A stretch of DNA of 64,000 bases from Symbiodinium kawagutii (Eukaryota > Sar > Dinophyceae > Suessiales > Symbiodiniaceae). Made by a program: the position numbers and the translations under genes. The notes beneath the pieces were generated by a model. That model searched no databases, was not told where the DNA came from, and was given only the letters and a program-made list of their open reading frames with translations. Positions 12,257-23,812 of the stretch are shown one piece after another (within the stretch, counting starts at the first letter, position 1; every line of letters begins with the position of its first letter). Location of the stretch: assembly GCA_009767595.1 (NCBI GenBank), contig VSDK01001392.1, positions 295,268 through 359,267 of the forward strand, read 5' to 3'.

Positions 12257-13499
12257 GCCCACATCGCAGTCCACGGTGGTGCCCACATCCTTGTCCCCCA
12301 AGGCTGGCTGGTGGCAAATTCACACGGGTGCACCGAAAAAATGTGTCGATTCCCTGGCTGTGACGTCGGCTGGGAGCCTTGGAAAGGGTGCCGTGCTGTG
12401 CTTAGCAACCAACACTGGTTGCTGAGTTGCTCGTATTGCTTGGTTGGGTGCTTGGTGGGTCGGTCGGCTGGTTCGTTGGTGGGTTGGTGGTCCTATGTAT
12501 TACTATATATGTATATATGGGTCATGAACTTGCACGTCATGGTAGTTGCGATGTTTGACGTTGTTTCTTGGCCATTGCACATCAAAAAAGATGGTGACAG
12601 ACACTGACCACAGAACTACAGAAACTAGGTAACTAGGTGATTGAGGCTGTGCTCGATCCTATTAACATCAAAAGCCGGGTGGTTTGTATCACAAACTAGG
12701 GTACCTGCATCGGTAAGATCAAGTTCACGATGGTATCGAGCACCGGAAGAATCATGAGCCAGTTTGCGTTTGGATGCTGTGCTGTTTGACTAGTTGTTTT
12801 CATACGTGTTGAAACCACCAAGTGGTAGAAGTCATCGAAATCGATAGCCCGACAAAAACTGTGCTTGCACACATCAAACACAAATGCATGATGATCAAAA
12901 TATTTTTCGGTGGGTTTATAACCCATCAAGCATCAGTTGCCAGCATTCACCACCATCAAGACCCAAATTTTCAGCACAAAAAACACATAAAATGAGGATG
13001 ATAATGATGCTCCATAGCTCCCAATGATCCCATGGTAGCAACCATAGCCCCCAAGGCTCCATGGATCTCAGATTTTCACCACGATTTTCAGCAGCATAGC
13101 TCCGCTCCCATGATCCAACGCCTGGTGATATCACGCTGAGGTGGCGAAGTACTCGGCCCGCAGCAGCGAGTGTAGCCTTGGGGTCCGTTGACGCGGCTCT
13201 ATAGCGATGGTCAGTTAGTGGTTCTAAATGATGGTTTCTAAAAATGAGGGAACCTATGATACGAATGGTGGATGAACATGATCATTATCAATAAATGGTA
13301 AATAAAGTGGATGAACAGCTGGGGAGTACCCCTATGAATTGAGAAGCCACCAAGTTATTGTTGTTGTTCGCCAAAATGTTGCCGAAAGAATGGACAGATC
13401 CCAACTCGAACTCTTTTGTACGTGCATGGAGTACCTTTGCCTTCACTGCGTCAAGAAAAAGGATCTGAGGTGATGAGAACTGGGGTGAAAGAAGGGTCT
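12257..13499. other. Non-coding DNA with GC-rich islands at 12250-12420 and 13010-13200
   Basis: Both islands have open frames on both strands. At 13100-13190 the minus strand reads STDPKATLAAAGRVLRHLS and the plus strand AEVAKYSARSSECSLGVR, so orientation cannot be decided from sequence alone. The flanks are AT-rich and without signal. Confidence 0.35.
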
Positions 13500-13831
13500 G
13501 GGGTCACTTGCGCACCCGAACATGGGCTCACTTGCGCACCCAGGCATCTTCCACACAGGAAATGAACGACCTTTCACTAAAACAGACCTAAATGGACTCA
13601 CTCGCGCACCCAGACTCAGCCCATCACAGAGGCTAACCATAACACACACACACACAGAAACAGATGGGCTCACTCGCGCACCCAGACCATTGGCTCTCCT
13701 TCACCATTTAGGGTCTGGGTTTAGGGGACATGGGGACATGGGGACATGCCGTGCACTTGGGGACATGGCAACCTCCTTCACCCTTTAGGGTCTTGGTTTA
13801 GGGGGGAGATGGGGACATGGGGACATGGGGA
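13500..13831. repeat. Short GC-rich repeats with TTTAGGG words
   Basis: A 20-base word around CTCACTYGCGCACCC recurs four times between 13500 and 13690. Then two roughly 80-base units follow, each containing TTTAGGGTCTTGGTTTAGGG-like sequence and GGGGACATG repeats (13691-13765, 13770-13838). TTTAGGG is the plant-type telomere word, but the copies are isolated and not a telomeric array. Confidence 0.75.
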
Positions 13832-14936
13832 CATGCACTACTGAACATATCAAATCTCCGACCCCCTCTGGCCTCTGCATGCAGTACTGCACATATCAAA
13901 TCTCCCACCCCCTCTGGCCTTTGCATGCATGACTGAACATATCAAATCTTCCACCCCCTCTGGCTTGTGCATGCATGACTGAACATACCAAATCTCCCCC
14001 CCCCTCTGGCCTTTGCATGCATGACTGAACATATCAAATCTTCCACCCCCTCTGGCTTGTGCATGCATGACTGAACATACCAAATCTCCCCCCCCCTCTG
14101 GCCTTTGCATGCATGACTGAACATATCAAATCTTCCACCCCCTCTGGCTTGTGCATGCATGACTGAACATACCAAATCTCCCCCCCCCTCTGGCCTTTGC
14201 ATGCATGACTGAACATATCAAATCTTCCACCCCCTCTGGCTTGTGCATGCATGACTGAACATACCAAATCTCCCCCCCCCTCTGGCCTTTGCATGCATGA
14301 CTGAACATATCAAATCTTCCACCCCCTCTGGCTTGTGCATGCATGACTGAACATACCAAATCTCCCCCCCCCTCTGGCCTTTGCATGCATGACTGAACAT
14401 ATCAAATCTTCCACCCCCTCTGGCTTGTGCATGCATGACTGAACATACCAAATCTCCCCCCCCCTCTGGCCTTTGCATGCATGACTGAACATATCAAATC
14501 TTCCACCCCCTCTGGCTTGTGCATGCATGACTGAACATACCAAATCTCCCCCCCCCTCTGGCCTTTGCATGCATGACTGAACATATCAAATCTTCCACCC
14601 CCTCTGGCTTGTGCATGCATGACTGAACATACCAAATCTCCCCCCCCCTCTGGCCTTTGCATGCATGACTGAACATATCAAATCTTCCACCCCCTCTGGC
14701 TTGTGCATGCATGACTGAACATACCAAATCTCCCCCCCCCTCTGGCCTTTGCATGCATGACTGAACATATCAAATCTTCCACCCCCTCTGGCTTGTGCAT
14801 GCATGACTGAACATACCAAATCTCCCCCCCCCTCTGGCCTTTGCATGCATGACTGAACATATCAAATCTCCCTCCCCCTCTGGCCTCTTCACGCACGACT
14901 GAACATATCAATCTCCCACCTCTGGCCAGTGCTCGC
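13832..14936. repeat. 46-bp minisatellite in 92-bp dimers, 24 monomers
   Basis: Monomers start with CATGCATGACTGAACATA and contain CCCTCTGGC. Two monomer types alternate (CTTCCACCCCC and CTCCCCCCCC versions), giving a 92-bp higher-order unit repeated about ten times almost without change. The first and last monomers are diverged, as expected for unequal exchange. Since 46 is not a multiple of three, the repeated 86-codon minus frames (MQRPEGGG start) are by-products and not a protein. Confidence 0.95.
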
Positions 14937-15290
14937 ATGGCTGAAGACCCTCTGGCCATTGTGCACGTGCACTAGCTTCGCTTGGGGAACCTCAAATAGG
15001 AACGGCTGGTGTCTGCGGAACCCTGCAAGAACCCTGCTGGGAACCCTGCTAAATGCTGCGGCGAGCCAATCCGCGGACACACAAGTGAGCTGGCGGCTGC
15101 GGAACCCTGCGAGAACCCTGCACCCTATGGAAACCCTGCTCAACCCTGCGGGGACCCCGGGAACCTTGCTGAACCCTGCGGGTGCACAATCGAGCCACAC
15201 GGCGGGTGCACAAGCGAGCCAATCCGCGGGGGCACAAGCGAGCCAATCCGCGGGTGCACAAGCGAACCCCATGCCGTGAAAGAACACCTG
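14937..15290. repeat. GC-rich short tandem repeats
   Basis: A GGAACCCTGC word recurs about eight times (15016-15180), then a 24-base unit with AAGCGAGCCAATCCGCGGG repeats three times (about 15205-15270). Another copy of GCGAGCCAATCCGCGG is at 15061. Frames are open on both strands because of the repeats. Exon sequence cannot be excluded. Confidence 0.75.
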
Positions 15291-15360
15291 ATGATCAGAA
15301 CATGCGGATGCTGCGGGTCATAGTCAAACCATTGAGAAGACATGTTTTTTTTCTTACGTT

Positions 15361-15378
15361 GTCATCATCATCATCATC

Positions 15379-15447
<69 letters not shown>

Positions 15448-15457
15448 ATCATCATCG
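15361..15457. repeat. (CAT)n/(CGT)n microsatellite
   Basis: About 97 bases of CAT repeat ending in alternating CATCGT hexamers. Confidence 0.95.
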
Positions 15458-15805
15458 GGAAACTCTGTAATACCCTGTCATCAAGAAAGGAACCAGAGCA
15501 ATCATGTTGGATGATCCACCCACTGGAATCAGTTCATGGTTTTGAGCATGCTTGTATTTCCAGGTAGTTTTGGCAACGGTTCAAGGATTCTTTTTAGCTT
15601 ACCCTGGAATTGAATCCGCTCACCCATGGGTGGGAAACGGCTCTTAGACTCCGCGTAGAGATTCGTATTCTGTGTGTGTGTGTGTTTCGCAGAAGTTATT
15701 TCAATGCATCCTTGACTTCCGTTTGGCATTATGTTTCAAAACTTTTGAAATTGGGCCAAGTAAATCAAGCAACCAGCAACGGTTGTACTGCTTTCAGCAG
15801 GTGTC

Positions 15806-15822
15806 GATGATGATGGTGATGA

Positions 15823-15854
<32 letters not shown>

Positions 15855-15872
15855 ATGATGATGATGATGATG
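15806..15872. repeat. (GAT)n microsatellite
   Basis: GAT/GGT trinucleotides. The 209-codon open frame that crosses it (15672-16301) is poly-Met in the middle and has no recognisable part on either side. Confidence 0.95.
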
Positions 15873-18800
15873 CTGGAACCCATTGCTGAAGGAATACGCT
15901 GCCCACAATTGATGACGGCTACTTATCCCTTCTACTGCTTCGTTTTAGCTGATTACCCAGCCCATTCGCCAACCAATGTGATGATATGCAGCATCCAAGC
16001 ACTCCAACATAGTTCAACCAGTCCTGCTAGTGCTGGCTCTATGCAATTTCTTATCGGAAAGCAATTGGCCATGAATCAGACATGTGCCAACCATGAACCA
16101 GCCACAACAAACAGTGAACCCACTGAGAAGTCATTTCCACTGGATTACAATAAGCCACTTTTTGAACAATCTCACAGTGAAACCAACCCTTGTTGTGGCT
16201 TGTTGCTGGTTATTCTGTGTTGGCTACAATCAATAACTATTAGCCATCGAGGCCACAACCTATGCATGGCCATTATTCGCCATCAGCCATCAGTAAGCTA
16301 GGGCAATGGTTTGTTCATACATGTTAAGCATCAACAAGCAATCAGTAAACACACCGCCATCATCATTGTCATCATCAACTGACAATAACCATCAATAAAC
16401 CATCGGAAAAAAGTCATCACTACTCATCACCAAGCCATCATTAGCTAGCCATTTTCATCACTATAACAACTACAACCATCATTCAGCACCACTGGCCATC
16501 ATGAATGAGCCATCATTCAGCAAGCGTCGTTCAATATTTTGTCATTGCTGATGCTAGCCATGGCCGCGCCACGGACACTAGCTGACAGGCTGGCATTCTT
16601 GAGAAAGCATGGAGGTTATCCCAGATGCACCCAAGAGTGGATAATGATGGTGGAAAATATTGGTTTGTTATTATTGGAAATGGTCAGTGATGTTTAGGCT
16701 TCAGCGTCGGCTAATTGTGATTCATGTTGGCACATAATAGGGAATAGTGAGTCACGTTGGATCACCCTCCAGTGTAGCAGCCGTTCATGAGTGCTCAATG
16801 GCTAGGATTTCTTGATAGTGACTGCTACTGCTTCAAATTTGATGTGTAACGGTTCATTTTTCACGATGGTTCGCACCACTTTAGCACAGATGAGCATCGA
16901 TGTTGCGAATTTTGGTTTCACTGGTTCATCAAACCAGCGTGAGCTTTGCAACTCACAATGTTCGAAGCCAACAGTGGTACATTTTTTAAGTTTCGGAAAA
17001 CCAGCCATCATTTGAAATAGTTGTAAAAAACATGATACCGGTACCCCCGGTTGATGAACAAGCGGTATCCGGATTCCTGTTGTAATGGTAACCCGAAAGT
17101 AATAAACCTAGGGATTATTAATCCAAGGTTTACATTCCTGATAAACCAGGGAAGCCAAGAACTGTTGCACATTTCAGGTGCCATGGTGAAGAAACTGATG
17201 ACTTAAGCCACCACTTGAGTAATGGCAATCATTTTTCAGTTCCTGACGGTGGTTTTTGTAAAGGTTATCCTTTGTGGGAAGAAACACTAAAAACACATGT
17301 TTTCTGAGAAACCTGGGAAATCAGCCCTAACTGATCGGTCATCCAGCGCCAGGTTGGTTCACCAGAGAGTAGCAGCAATTTGGCAACCAAGAACCATCGA
17401 GAAACCATCACAAATCACCATCCATCACAGTTTCTTGGTTTTTGGGACATCAGCGGATCGAAACCATCAACGGTTCTGGAACACCCCATTGATGTGGTTT
17501 GATATAACTAACCCATTAAAACATTGTAGAGGTTATTGAGCACCGTCATACTCGCTTTGGGGTATGTGGACAAACATGGTTTGCAAGCAGAGAATCACCA
17601 ACCACAAATGCAAGATGTGGGTAGGCTAGGACATTCTGAAATTGATACTCGGAAAACAAATGGTTGCCCTAAATCCTTGCAGTTGCGGATATGTGTGTGC
17701 ACATATGCATTTACACGGGCTTTTGTCAGGAAATTTGGAGTATATATTCAGACAGCATTGAGGTGTAAGGATTCTACGTTTTGGAATATCGAAGTGCCTC
17801 ATGGGGTCAATAAATGGTTCAAGCTGCACAGTGGTACTCGAGGGAGAAATAAAGACACACCCATGATAGTTAGTTCCTCCTTGTAAGCAGCTTGGGATGC
17901 CGTTTGGCAAGGGTTTACCAGCAGTCATCGACAACACTTCCGGATGGTAGGAAACATTTGGGTTTTATCAATGCAGAGAAGCCCAAGGGTCTGATAAGTT
18001 TTAACATGTTTTGACAATGGAATGTTTTTGAGCTCTTGCTGGCGTACATCTTTAGAAAACAACTACTTTGGTGACTCAACATAGCCATGGCATGATGTTG
18101 CCTGCTCTCTTAGGAGGCATCCGTGTCACAATATATGTACTGCGTCTGCTGCATATGCATATATGTCGAACCGGTTACATTCCATCAGGCTCTTGATCAT
18201 TATTTTTGTGATGGACGCAAAAGTAGCAAGATACCAAGTGGTATGCCACAATGTTCTCATTTCGTAAAAAGGATGTAAGTGTGTATACATATATATATAT
18301 ATATTTGTTTATACACAGTTACAGCTTATATTGACGTGTTCAGAATGTATTACATTTTGCAGTACCAAGTCTACACAGACCCATCAAGCTGCTACATGTT
18401 CATGAACATAAGCAACAGAAACCAGCAGGAACCATTAAATATTGATCACGCTGTATTGCTAACTAACCAGCATTAGCCACCATCCATAAGCCTCACGCAC
18501 CGTTTAGGTTCATCTAGCACTAAGACTGCTAGGCAAAATCATCATGAACATTCATGAACCATCATTATCCGCCATTTACCATCATTATCACTCGCCAGTA
18601 TTGAATATGATTGACTGACATCGACTCACCCCTATTAATTATGAACCACTGTGAACTGACTGTTTGTTACTATTAGTGTAAATCAACCATTACCAATCAC
18701 TATTGACCATTGACATCTTGAGAAACCGGATCATCAACGCTGTCCCTTGTGCAGACCGCGATGACCTTTACGAGTCTAAAGCTCAGGGAATGGGAAATCG

Positions 18801-19479
18801 AAGGCGGAGCGGTTAATTTCGCTCAAAGGACACACGAACAATCAACAGCACAAATCAAGAGAAATGGTTGATTGGCATATCAACCCATTGAAACAAGCGA
18901 AACATCAAATATGGATCGACCAATGTTCAAAGATCAATGATGAGAAATGATGAGAAAAGATGATTGATGATGATGAATGATGATAAATGGTTCATGATGG
19001 TTGTTTTTGGTTTAAAAAACGGAGTGCCAACCAATCGGATCGGATTATCCATAGACAGTGCTCATCCACCATCCAAGGGAAACCACCCTGGGCGGGCATG
19101 GTGGCATGGGAGTCTTGCATGCGGCCCTTGGTGGTGTGGACCCACCGAAGATGCTCGGATGCTAGTTGGAATAGAGATATCCGTATGGACAGCACTAATT
19201 TTATGGGCGGTAACCCCTGATTGTATGGTGGTAAGATCAGGCATGCATAAATGATCCAACCTCAAACGGAGTTGTGCTTACATCTGTTCAAGAACCCATT
19301 CATGCTTCATTACTCATTCTCACTCCCAATCATGGTCGATGTCACATATCAGTCACATGCGCGGCACTACATACGCTCAGCCCGTGTATTGAACTCCAAA
19401 CGAGAAGGCCTTCGGGGAAAGCGTGAAGAGATCTGAAGCACCACCAGGATTGATTGGTGGTTCATAAACTCCTTACTTC
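15873..19479. other. Non-coding, word-biased DNA
   Basis: CCATCA-rich blocks (16280-16520, 18470-18700) and TGATGA-rich blocks (18930-18990) are interspersed with AT-rich DNA. Foldback-like words occur at 17090-17190 and 17300-17375. A TA run lies at 18287-18305. An island at 19070-19180 is GC-rich with open frames on both strands. No gene is supported. Confidence 0.5.
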
Positions 19480-19586
19480 GTTGTTTCTCAAAATAAGGGA
19501 CCCCCCCAAATCATGAAATATAAACCAGTCATAAGAATCAACCAATCATTTTAGGGGCACCCTATCGCTGGAGAAACCACCATATG
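19480..19586. mobile_element. Foldback/MITE-like element, family A copy
   Basis: The left arm TTGTTTCTCAAAATAAGGGACCCCCC pairs imperfectly with the right arm ending GGGGCACCCTATCGCTGGAGAAACCACC. The spacer is AT-rich. Same family as the copies at 22967, 43399 and 30139. Confidence 0.6.
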
Positions 19587-19606
19587 GTAGTTGTTCAACC
19601 ATTATT

Positions 19607-20930
19607 GTTGGTGATCATCCCCTCTTATTAACCCGGGATCATCCCCCCTGATTCACATTATCCCCAGATGTAGTCACCATCATCCGGTGTTGGTGATCAT
19701 CCCCTCTTATTAACCCGGGATCATCCCCCCTGATTCACATTATCCCCAGATGTAGTCACCATCATCCGGTGTTGGTGATCATCCCCTCTTATTAACCCGG
19801 GATCATCCCCCCTGATTCACATTATCCCCAGATGTAGTCACCATCATCCGGTGTTGGTGATCATCCCCTCTTATTAACCCGGGATCATCCCCCCTGATTC
19901 ACATTATCCCCAGATGTAGTCACCATCATCCGGTGTTGGTGATCATCCCCTCTTATTAACCCGGGATCATCCCCCCTGATTCACATTATCCCCAGATGTA
20001 GTCACCATCATCCGGTGTTGGTGATCATCCCCTCTTATTAACCCGGGATCATCCCCCCTGATTCACATTATCCCCAGATGTAGTCACCATCATCCGGTGT
20101 TGGTGATCATCCCCTCTTATTAACCCGGGATCATCCCCCCTGATTCACATTATCCCCAGATGTAGTCACCATCATCCGGTGTTGGTGATCATCCCCTCTT
20201 ATTAACCCGGGATCATCCCCCCTGATTCACATTATCCCCAGATGTAGTCACCATCATCCGGTGTTGGTGATCATCCCCTCTTATTAACCCGGGATCATCC
20301 CCCCTGATTCACATTATCCCCAGATGTAGTCACCATCATCCGGTGTTGGTGATCATCCCCTCTTATTAACCCGGGATCATCCCCCCTGATTCACATTATC
20401 CCCAGATGTAGTCACCATCATCCGGTGTTGGTGATCATCCCCTCTTATTAACCCGGGATCATCCCCCCTGATTCACATTATCCCCAGATGTAGTCACCAT
20501 CATCCGGTGTTGGTGATCATCCCCTCTTATTAACCCGGGATCATCCCCCCTGATTCACATTATCCCCAGATGTAGTCACCATCATCCGGTGTTGGTGATC
20601 ATCCCCTCTTATTAACCCGGGATCATCCCCCCTGATTCACATTATCCCCAGATGTAGTCACCATCATCCGGTGTTGGTGATCATCCCCTCTTATTAACCC
20701 GGGATCATCCCCCCTGATTCACATTATCCCCAGATGTAGTCACCATCATCCGGTGTTGGTGATCATCCCCTCTTATTAACCCGGGATCATCCCCCCTGAT
20801 TCACATTATCCCCAGATGTAGTCACCATCATCCGGTGTTGGTGATCATCCCCTCTTATTAACCCGGGATCATCCCCCCTGATTCACATTGTCCCCAGATG
20901 TAGTCTTCTCCAGTGTTGGTGATCATCCTC
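19607..20930. repeat. 82-bp satellite, 16 copies
   Basis: The unit starts GTTGGTGATCATCCCCTC and includes CCCGGGATCATCCCCCC and CCCCAGATGTAGTCACC. Period is exactly 82 bases (starts at 19607, 19689, 19771 and so on to 20837). Copies 2 to 15 appear identical by eye; the last copy is diverged (TCTTCTCCAGTG). It begins directly after a foldback copy. Such uniformity points to recent amplification or gene-conversion-like homogenisation. Confidence 0.97.
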
Positions 20931-21122
20931 CCTCATTAACTGGATGGCTTATACCCACTAACTTAGGTTTTTAGTGTTTTTGGGATTTGATTGATTTACC
21001 ATATAACCACTAAAAATATATGTTTAGCAAGGGATCTATAAGCCACCAAGTTAACCATTCTCAATGGTTATAACCCGGTGACTACATCACACCCCGACTG
21101 CTTGTCACCTGGGACGACACAG

Positions 21123-21217
21123 GAGGCCATGTCTCAGCCCGAGAACACGGATGGCGGGAACGACGCGCCTGGTGGGACTGGACCTGGAGTGTCTTGGCGC
21201 CGGGAATGGATCCAGCG
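21123..21217 (+). CDS. Candidate exon (unrecognised)
   Basis: Between ACACAG (ending 21122) and GTTGAT (from 21218) the plus frame reads EAMSQPENTDGGNDAPGG and later SWRREWIQR. Composition is protein-like and GC-rich compared with its flanks. A second plus frame (LLVTWDDTGGHVSAREHG) is also open, so the frame is uncertain. Confidence 0.25.
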
Positions 21218-22158
21218 GTTGATTAGCCAATAGCCAAGCATTTGTAGCATTTGTAGTAACAAGGGATAATAATTAATAATCATAAGTAATGATATGGTTC
21301 ATGATGTGGTGGTACGATTGATTTTTTTCCCTAGTAATTGATTGACAAGCATATTTTTCATCGGGGTTGAAACCACCAGCCAGATAGAATAAGCCAAGCA
21401 TTTTTGGGTACCCCCTATTTTGAGAAACAACCCTATTTTGTATCCTGGTTGTTCATAAATACAGTTTGAAGCATATTGGTCACAACTGGCTATTGTTCAT
21501 CACCCTATTTTGAGAAACAATCACCGCAACATAACTACAAGATAATACAAGCCTATTTTGGATCCTTGTTGTGATTTTGGTGATCCCGGTTGCGATTTTC
21601 AGAAATGATAGCCGCATATTAACAATGGGATTGAGTAAATTAACAACCAGGATCCATGATATACAAATTTAGTAGATAAACTGAACTATTGTGAACATAT
21701 TCGTCAGTTACTTTTTGGATAGTCAGCAACTATGAGAGTTCATGGGTGCCGTTTGACTGAGCCATTTTTGAACCACCACCAGTTCTGCACCTCGCCGGTG
21801 ATGCCCTCAGGTCACAGTTGGTCACTGCTTCGTGGTTGCCGTCGAATGTTTACCTTTTGCTAGTGGATGATCATCAATCCACTGAGTAGCCTAGAAAATT
21901 CTGGCTGTTTTGCCAGTTGAACCAGGATATACCAATCGTAGGACGGTGAATATCAATCACACCAAGAACCGTTTGCGAGAGGGGGAATATGACTGACTAT
22001 GATGGTAAACTTGAACTTCCATGGGTAAAGCGGAACTTCCATGAACTTCCTATACATCAGCTTTAGCTGTTACATCGTAGACTGATGAAAGCCTTTTGGT
22101 GATTACAACTCCCCAAAAGAAATACCGGGCTACTGAGCAGCTGGACGTGTTTTCCTTT

Positions 22159-22214
22159 ATTGATAGGTAAGAGTTATCTAGACTCTACTCTATTGATAGG
22201 TAAGAGTTATCTAG
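22159..22214. repeat. 23-bp direct duplication
   Basis: ATTGATAGGTAAGAGTTATC plus TAG occurs at 22159-22181 and again at 22192-22214, separated by ten bases. It may be a small tandem duplication or the target-site trace of a lost insertion. Confidence 0.8.
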
Positions 22215-22966
22215 CTGGACAATGGTAACTTTTGACGATTGATACATGTCTCATAGATTTTTAGATCAACTATATAGTCAGCTTGATTTACCAGAGGCTA
22301 TTTTCCAACACTATAATGCACCACTTTACATGGAACACAGTTGGATTATTTGCTATTTACCCTTGCAACATACCTTTGCAAAACAACATTGAACAGTTTG
22401 ACAGTATTCTGCTGATGGTTGATATTGTCGAAACCCGTGGGTTGACCATAATTGACCAATGATTGCTAGCAATGATTCCATGTGTGTTTCTTTGCTGAGA
22501 TTTGCTAACATATCTTTTCGGGTGATCAGTTCTGACGGCCGATTCATGCTGATTCTACTGACGAGTTGCTGGGATTAGCACCACTGAAAATGTTCAGGAA
22601 GCGGTCCTTCAGAGCGGTGAATGGCCGGGGAGAAACTGCTCTGAGTTTTGGTTTTTGTCCCCAACGAGGTGGGCCTTCCAGTTATAACTTGATTCACAAG
22701 CCACTTAGTTATAAGTTATAATAGTTTTCTCTCCCACAACTAGTTACCCTGGGTATAAACCAACAAATCACTGTCTGAGGGACCCCGGTCCCTTGTACGT
22801 TACGAACCACCATTCCACCACTCATCGTTCAGCACGATAACCGACAACGCAACACCAGCAGCGACTTCATCACGAACCTCACCACCTTGGTTAACCATGA
22901 GCTGCAAGGTGCGAATCTCATGAACCATAAGGGTTATTCATCAACCATCATTAAGCATCTACAAGT

Positions 22967-23076
22967 TATATGGTGGTTTCTCAAAATATGGGACCCCAAG
23001 AATGGTTGGTTTATTACTATAAATGGTTAATAATGGATGATTTGGGGGTACCCCTATTTTGAGAAACCACCATATA
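22967..23076. mobile_element. Foldback/MITE-like element, family A, best copy
   Basis: The left end TATATGGTGGTTTCTCAAAA and the right end TTTTGAGAAACCACCATATA are exact inverted repeats; the arms go on as TATGGGACCCC and GGGGGTACCCCTA. The centre is TA-rich (about 45 bases). No open frame. Complete palindromic arms with a TA-type end suggest a non-autonomous DNA transposon. Confidence 0.75.
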
Positions 23077-23435
23077 GTCAGCACTTTGAACTTCATTCTT
23101 AGTCAGAGCTTAGATATATTGTCTAGATAGATAAAACCCACTGTTAGTTGTATCCATCATTACTTATCGTTCACAATCCTTGACAATCATTAACCATCAT
23201 TAACGGACAATATTGTCTATACAGATAAAAGTTGTTGTCGGTTATATGCATCATTCATTGACCATCTCATATTCCCAATTATTGCTGGTCACTATCCCCT
23301 ATCGTTGGCTATGATTTACCAGTTTGTTGTCAATCATTAATTAATCAATGCTTAGTGATTAACTATCAAGTCATTAACCATCTTACACATGATTGATCAG
23401 AGACATCCATCATTGACAATCATCAACCATCCATA

Positions 23436-23660
23436 GCCATCTCATCAACCATCTCATCAACCATCTCATCAACCATCTCATCAACCATCTCATGAACCAT
23501 CTCATGAACCATCTCATGAACCATCTCATGAACCATGGCTATAACCATCTCATGAACCATGGCTATAACCATCACTAACCATCTCATAAACCATCTCATG
23601 AACCATGGCTATAACCATCACAAACCATCTCATAAACCATCTCATTAACCATCTATAGCC
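23436..23660. repeat. 12-bp tandem repeat CCATCTCATSAA
   Basis: Five copies of CCATCTCATCAA are followed by about five of CCATCTCATGAA and then longer units with CCATGGCTATAA inserted. The array shows step-wise unit expansion within the CCATCA-rich background. Confidence 0.9.
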
Positions 23661-23692
23661 ATCACTAAGCATCATTCATTCACCATCTCCAG

Positions 23693-23812
23693 CCGCCATG
23701 CTTCGCCCGGCTCAGCCGACTCGTGCGCGCCTCAGCGTACGGTGCCTCAGGCGACTGGCTCATGTGCAGTCCTCCCGACGAGGCGGCGACTTGGAGGCGC
23801 CCAAACTCACCG
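23693..23812 (+). CDS. Candidate exon (unrecognised), phase 0-0
   Basis: A sharp GC-rich island between CATCTCCAG and GTGACC. The 120-base frame has no stop and reads CFARLSRLVRASAYGASGDW and then LMCSPPDEAATWRRPNSP. Flanks are CCATCA-rich and AT-rich non-coding. The next frame on the same strand is also open (58 codons from 23698), so the reading is provisional. It would precede the candidate exon at 25170 in phase. Confidence 0.35.

Larger units (their letters stand above)
20931..22966. other. Non-coding DNA with foldback fragments and one GC-rich island
   Basis: Half-copies of foldback family A (CCCTATTTTGAGAAACAA) occur at about 21410 and 21505. A 23-base direct duplication ATTGATAGGTAAGAGTTATC lies at 22159 and 22192. 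The island at 21100-21220 is listed separately. The rest is AT-rich without signal. Confidence 0.55.

Noticed and set aside
13700..13840. Telomere
   Set aside because: Only four separated TTTAGGG words; no tandem telomeric tract and sequence continues on both sides.
13850..14959. Series of near-identical 86-codon minus-strand frames
   Set aside because: They are shifted copies of one frame through the 46/92-bp minisatellite, with a stop every three 92-bp units; no start context or non-repeat part.
15672..16301. 209-codon open frame across the GAT repeat
   Set aside because: Poly-Met/Val centre from the microsatellite, low-complexity flanks and no recognisable domain.
19607..20930. CRISPR-like array
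   Set aside because: The 82-bp units are contiguous and identical with no variable spacers, and the genome is eukaryotic in character.
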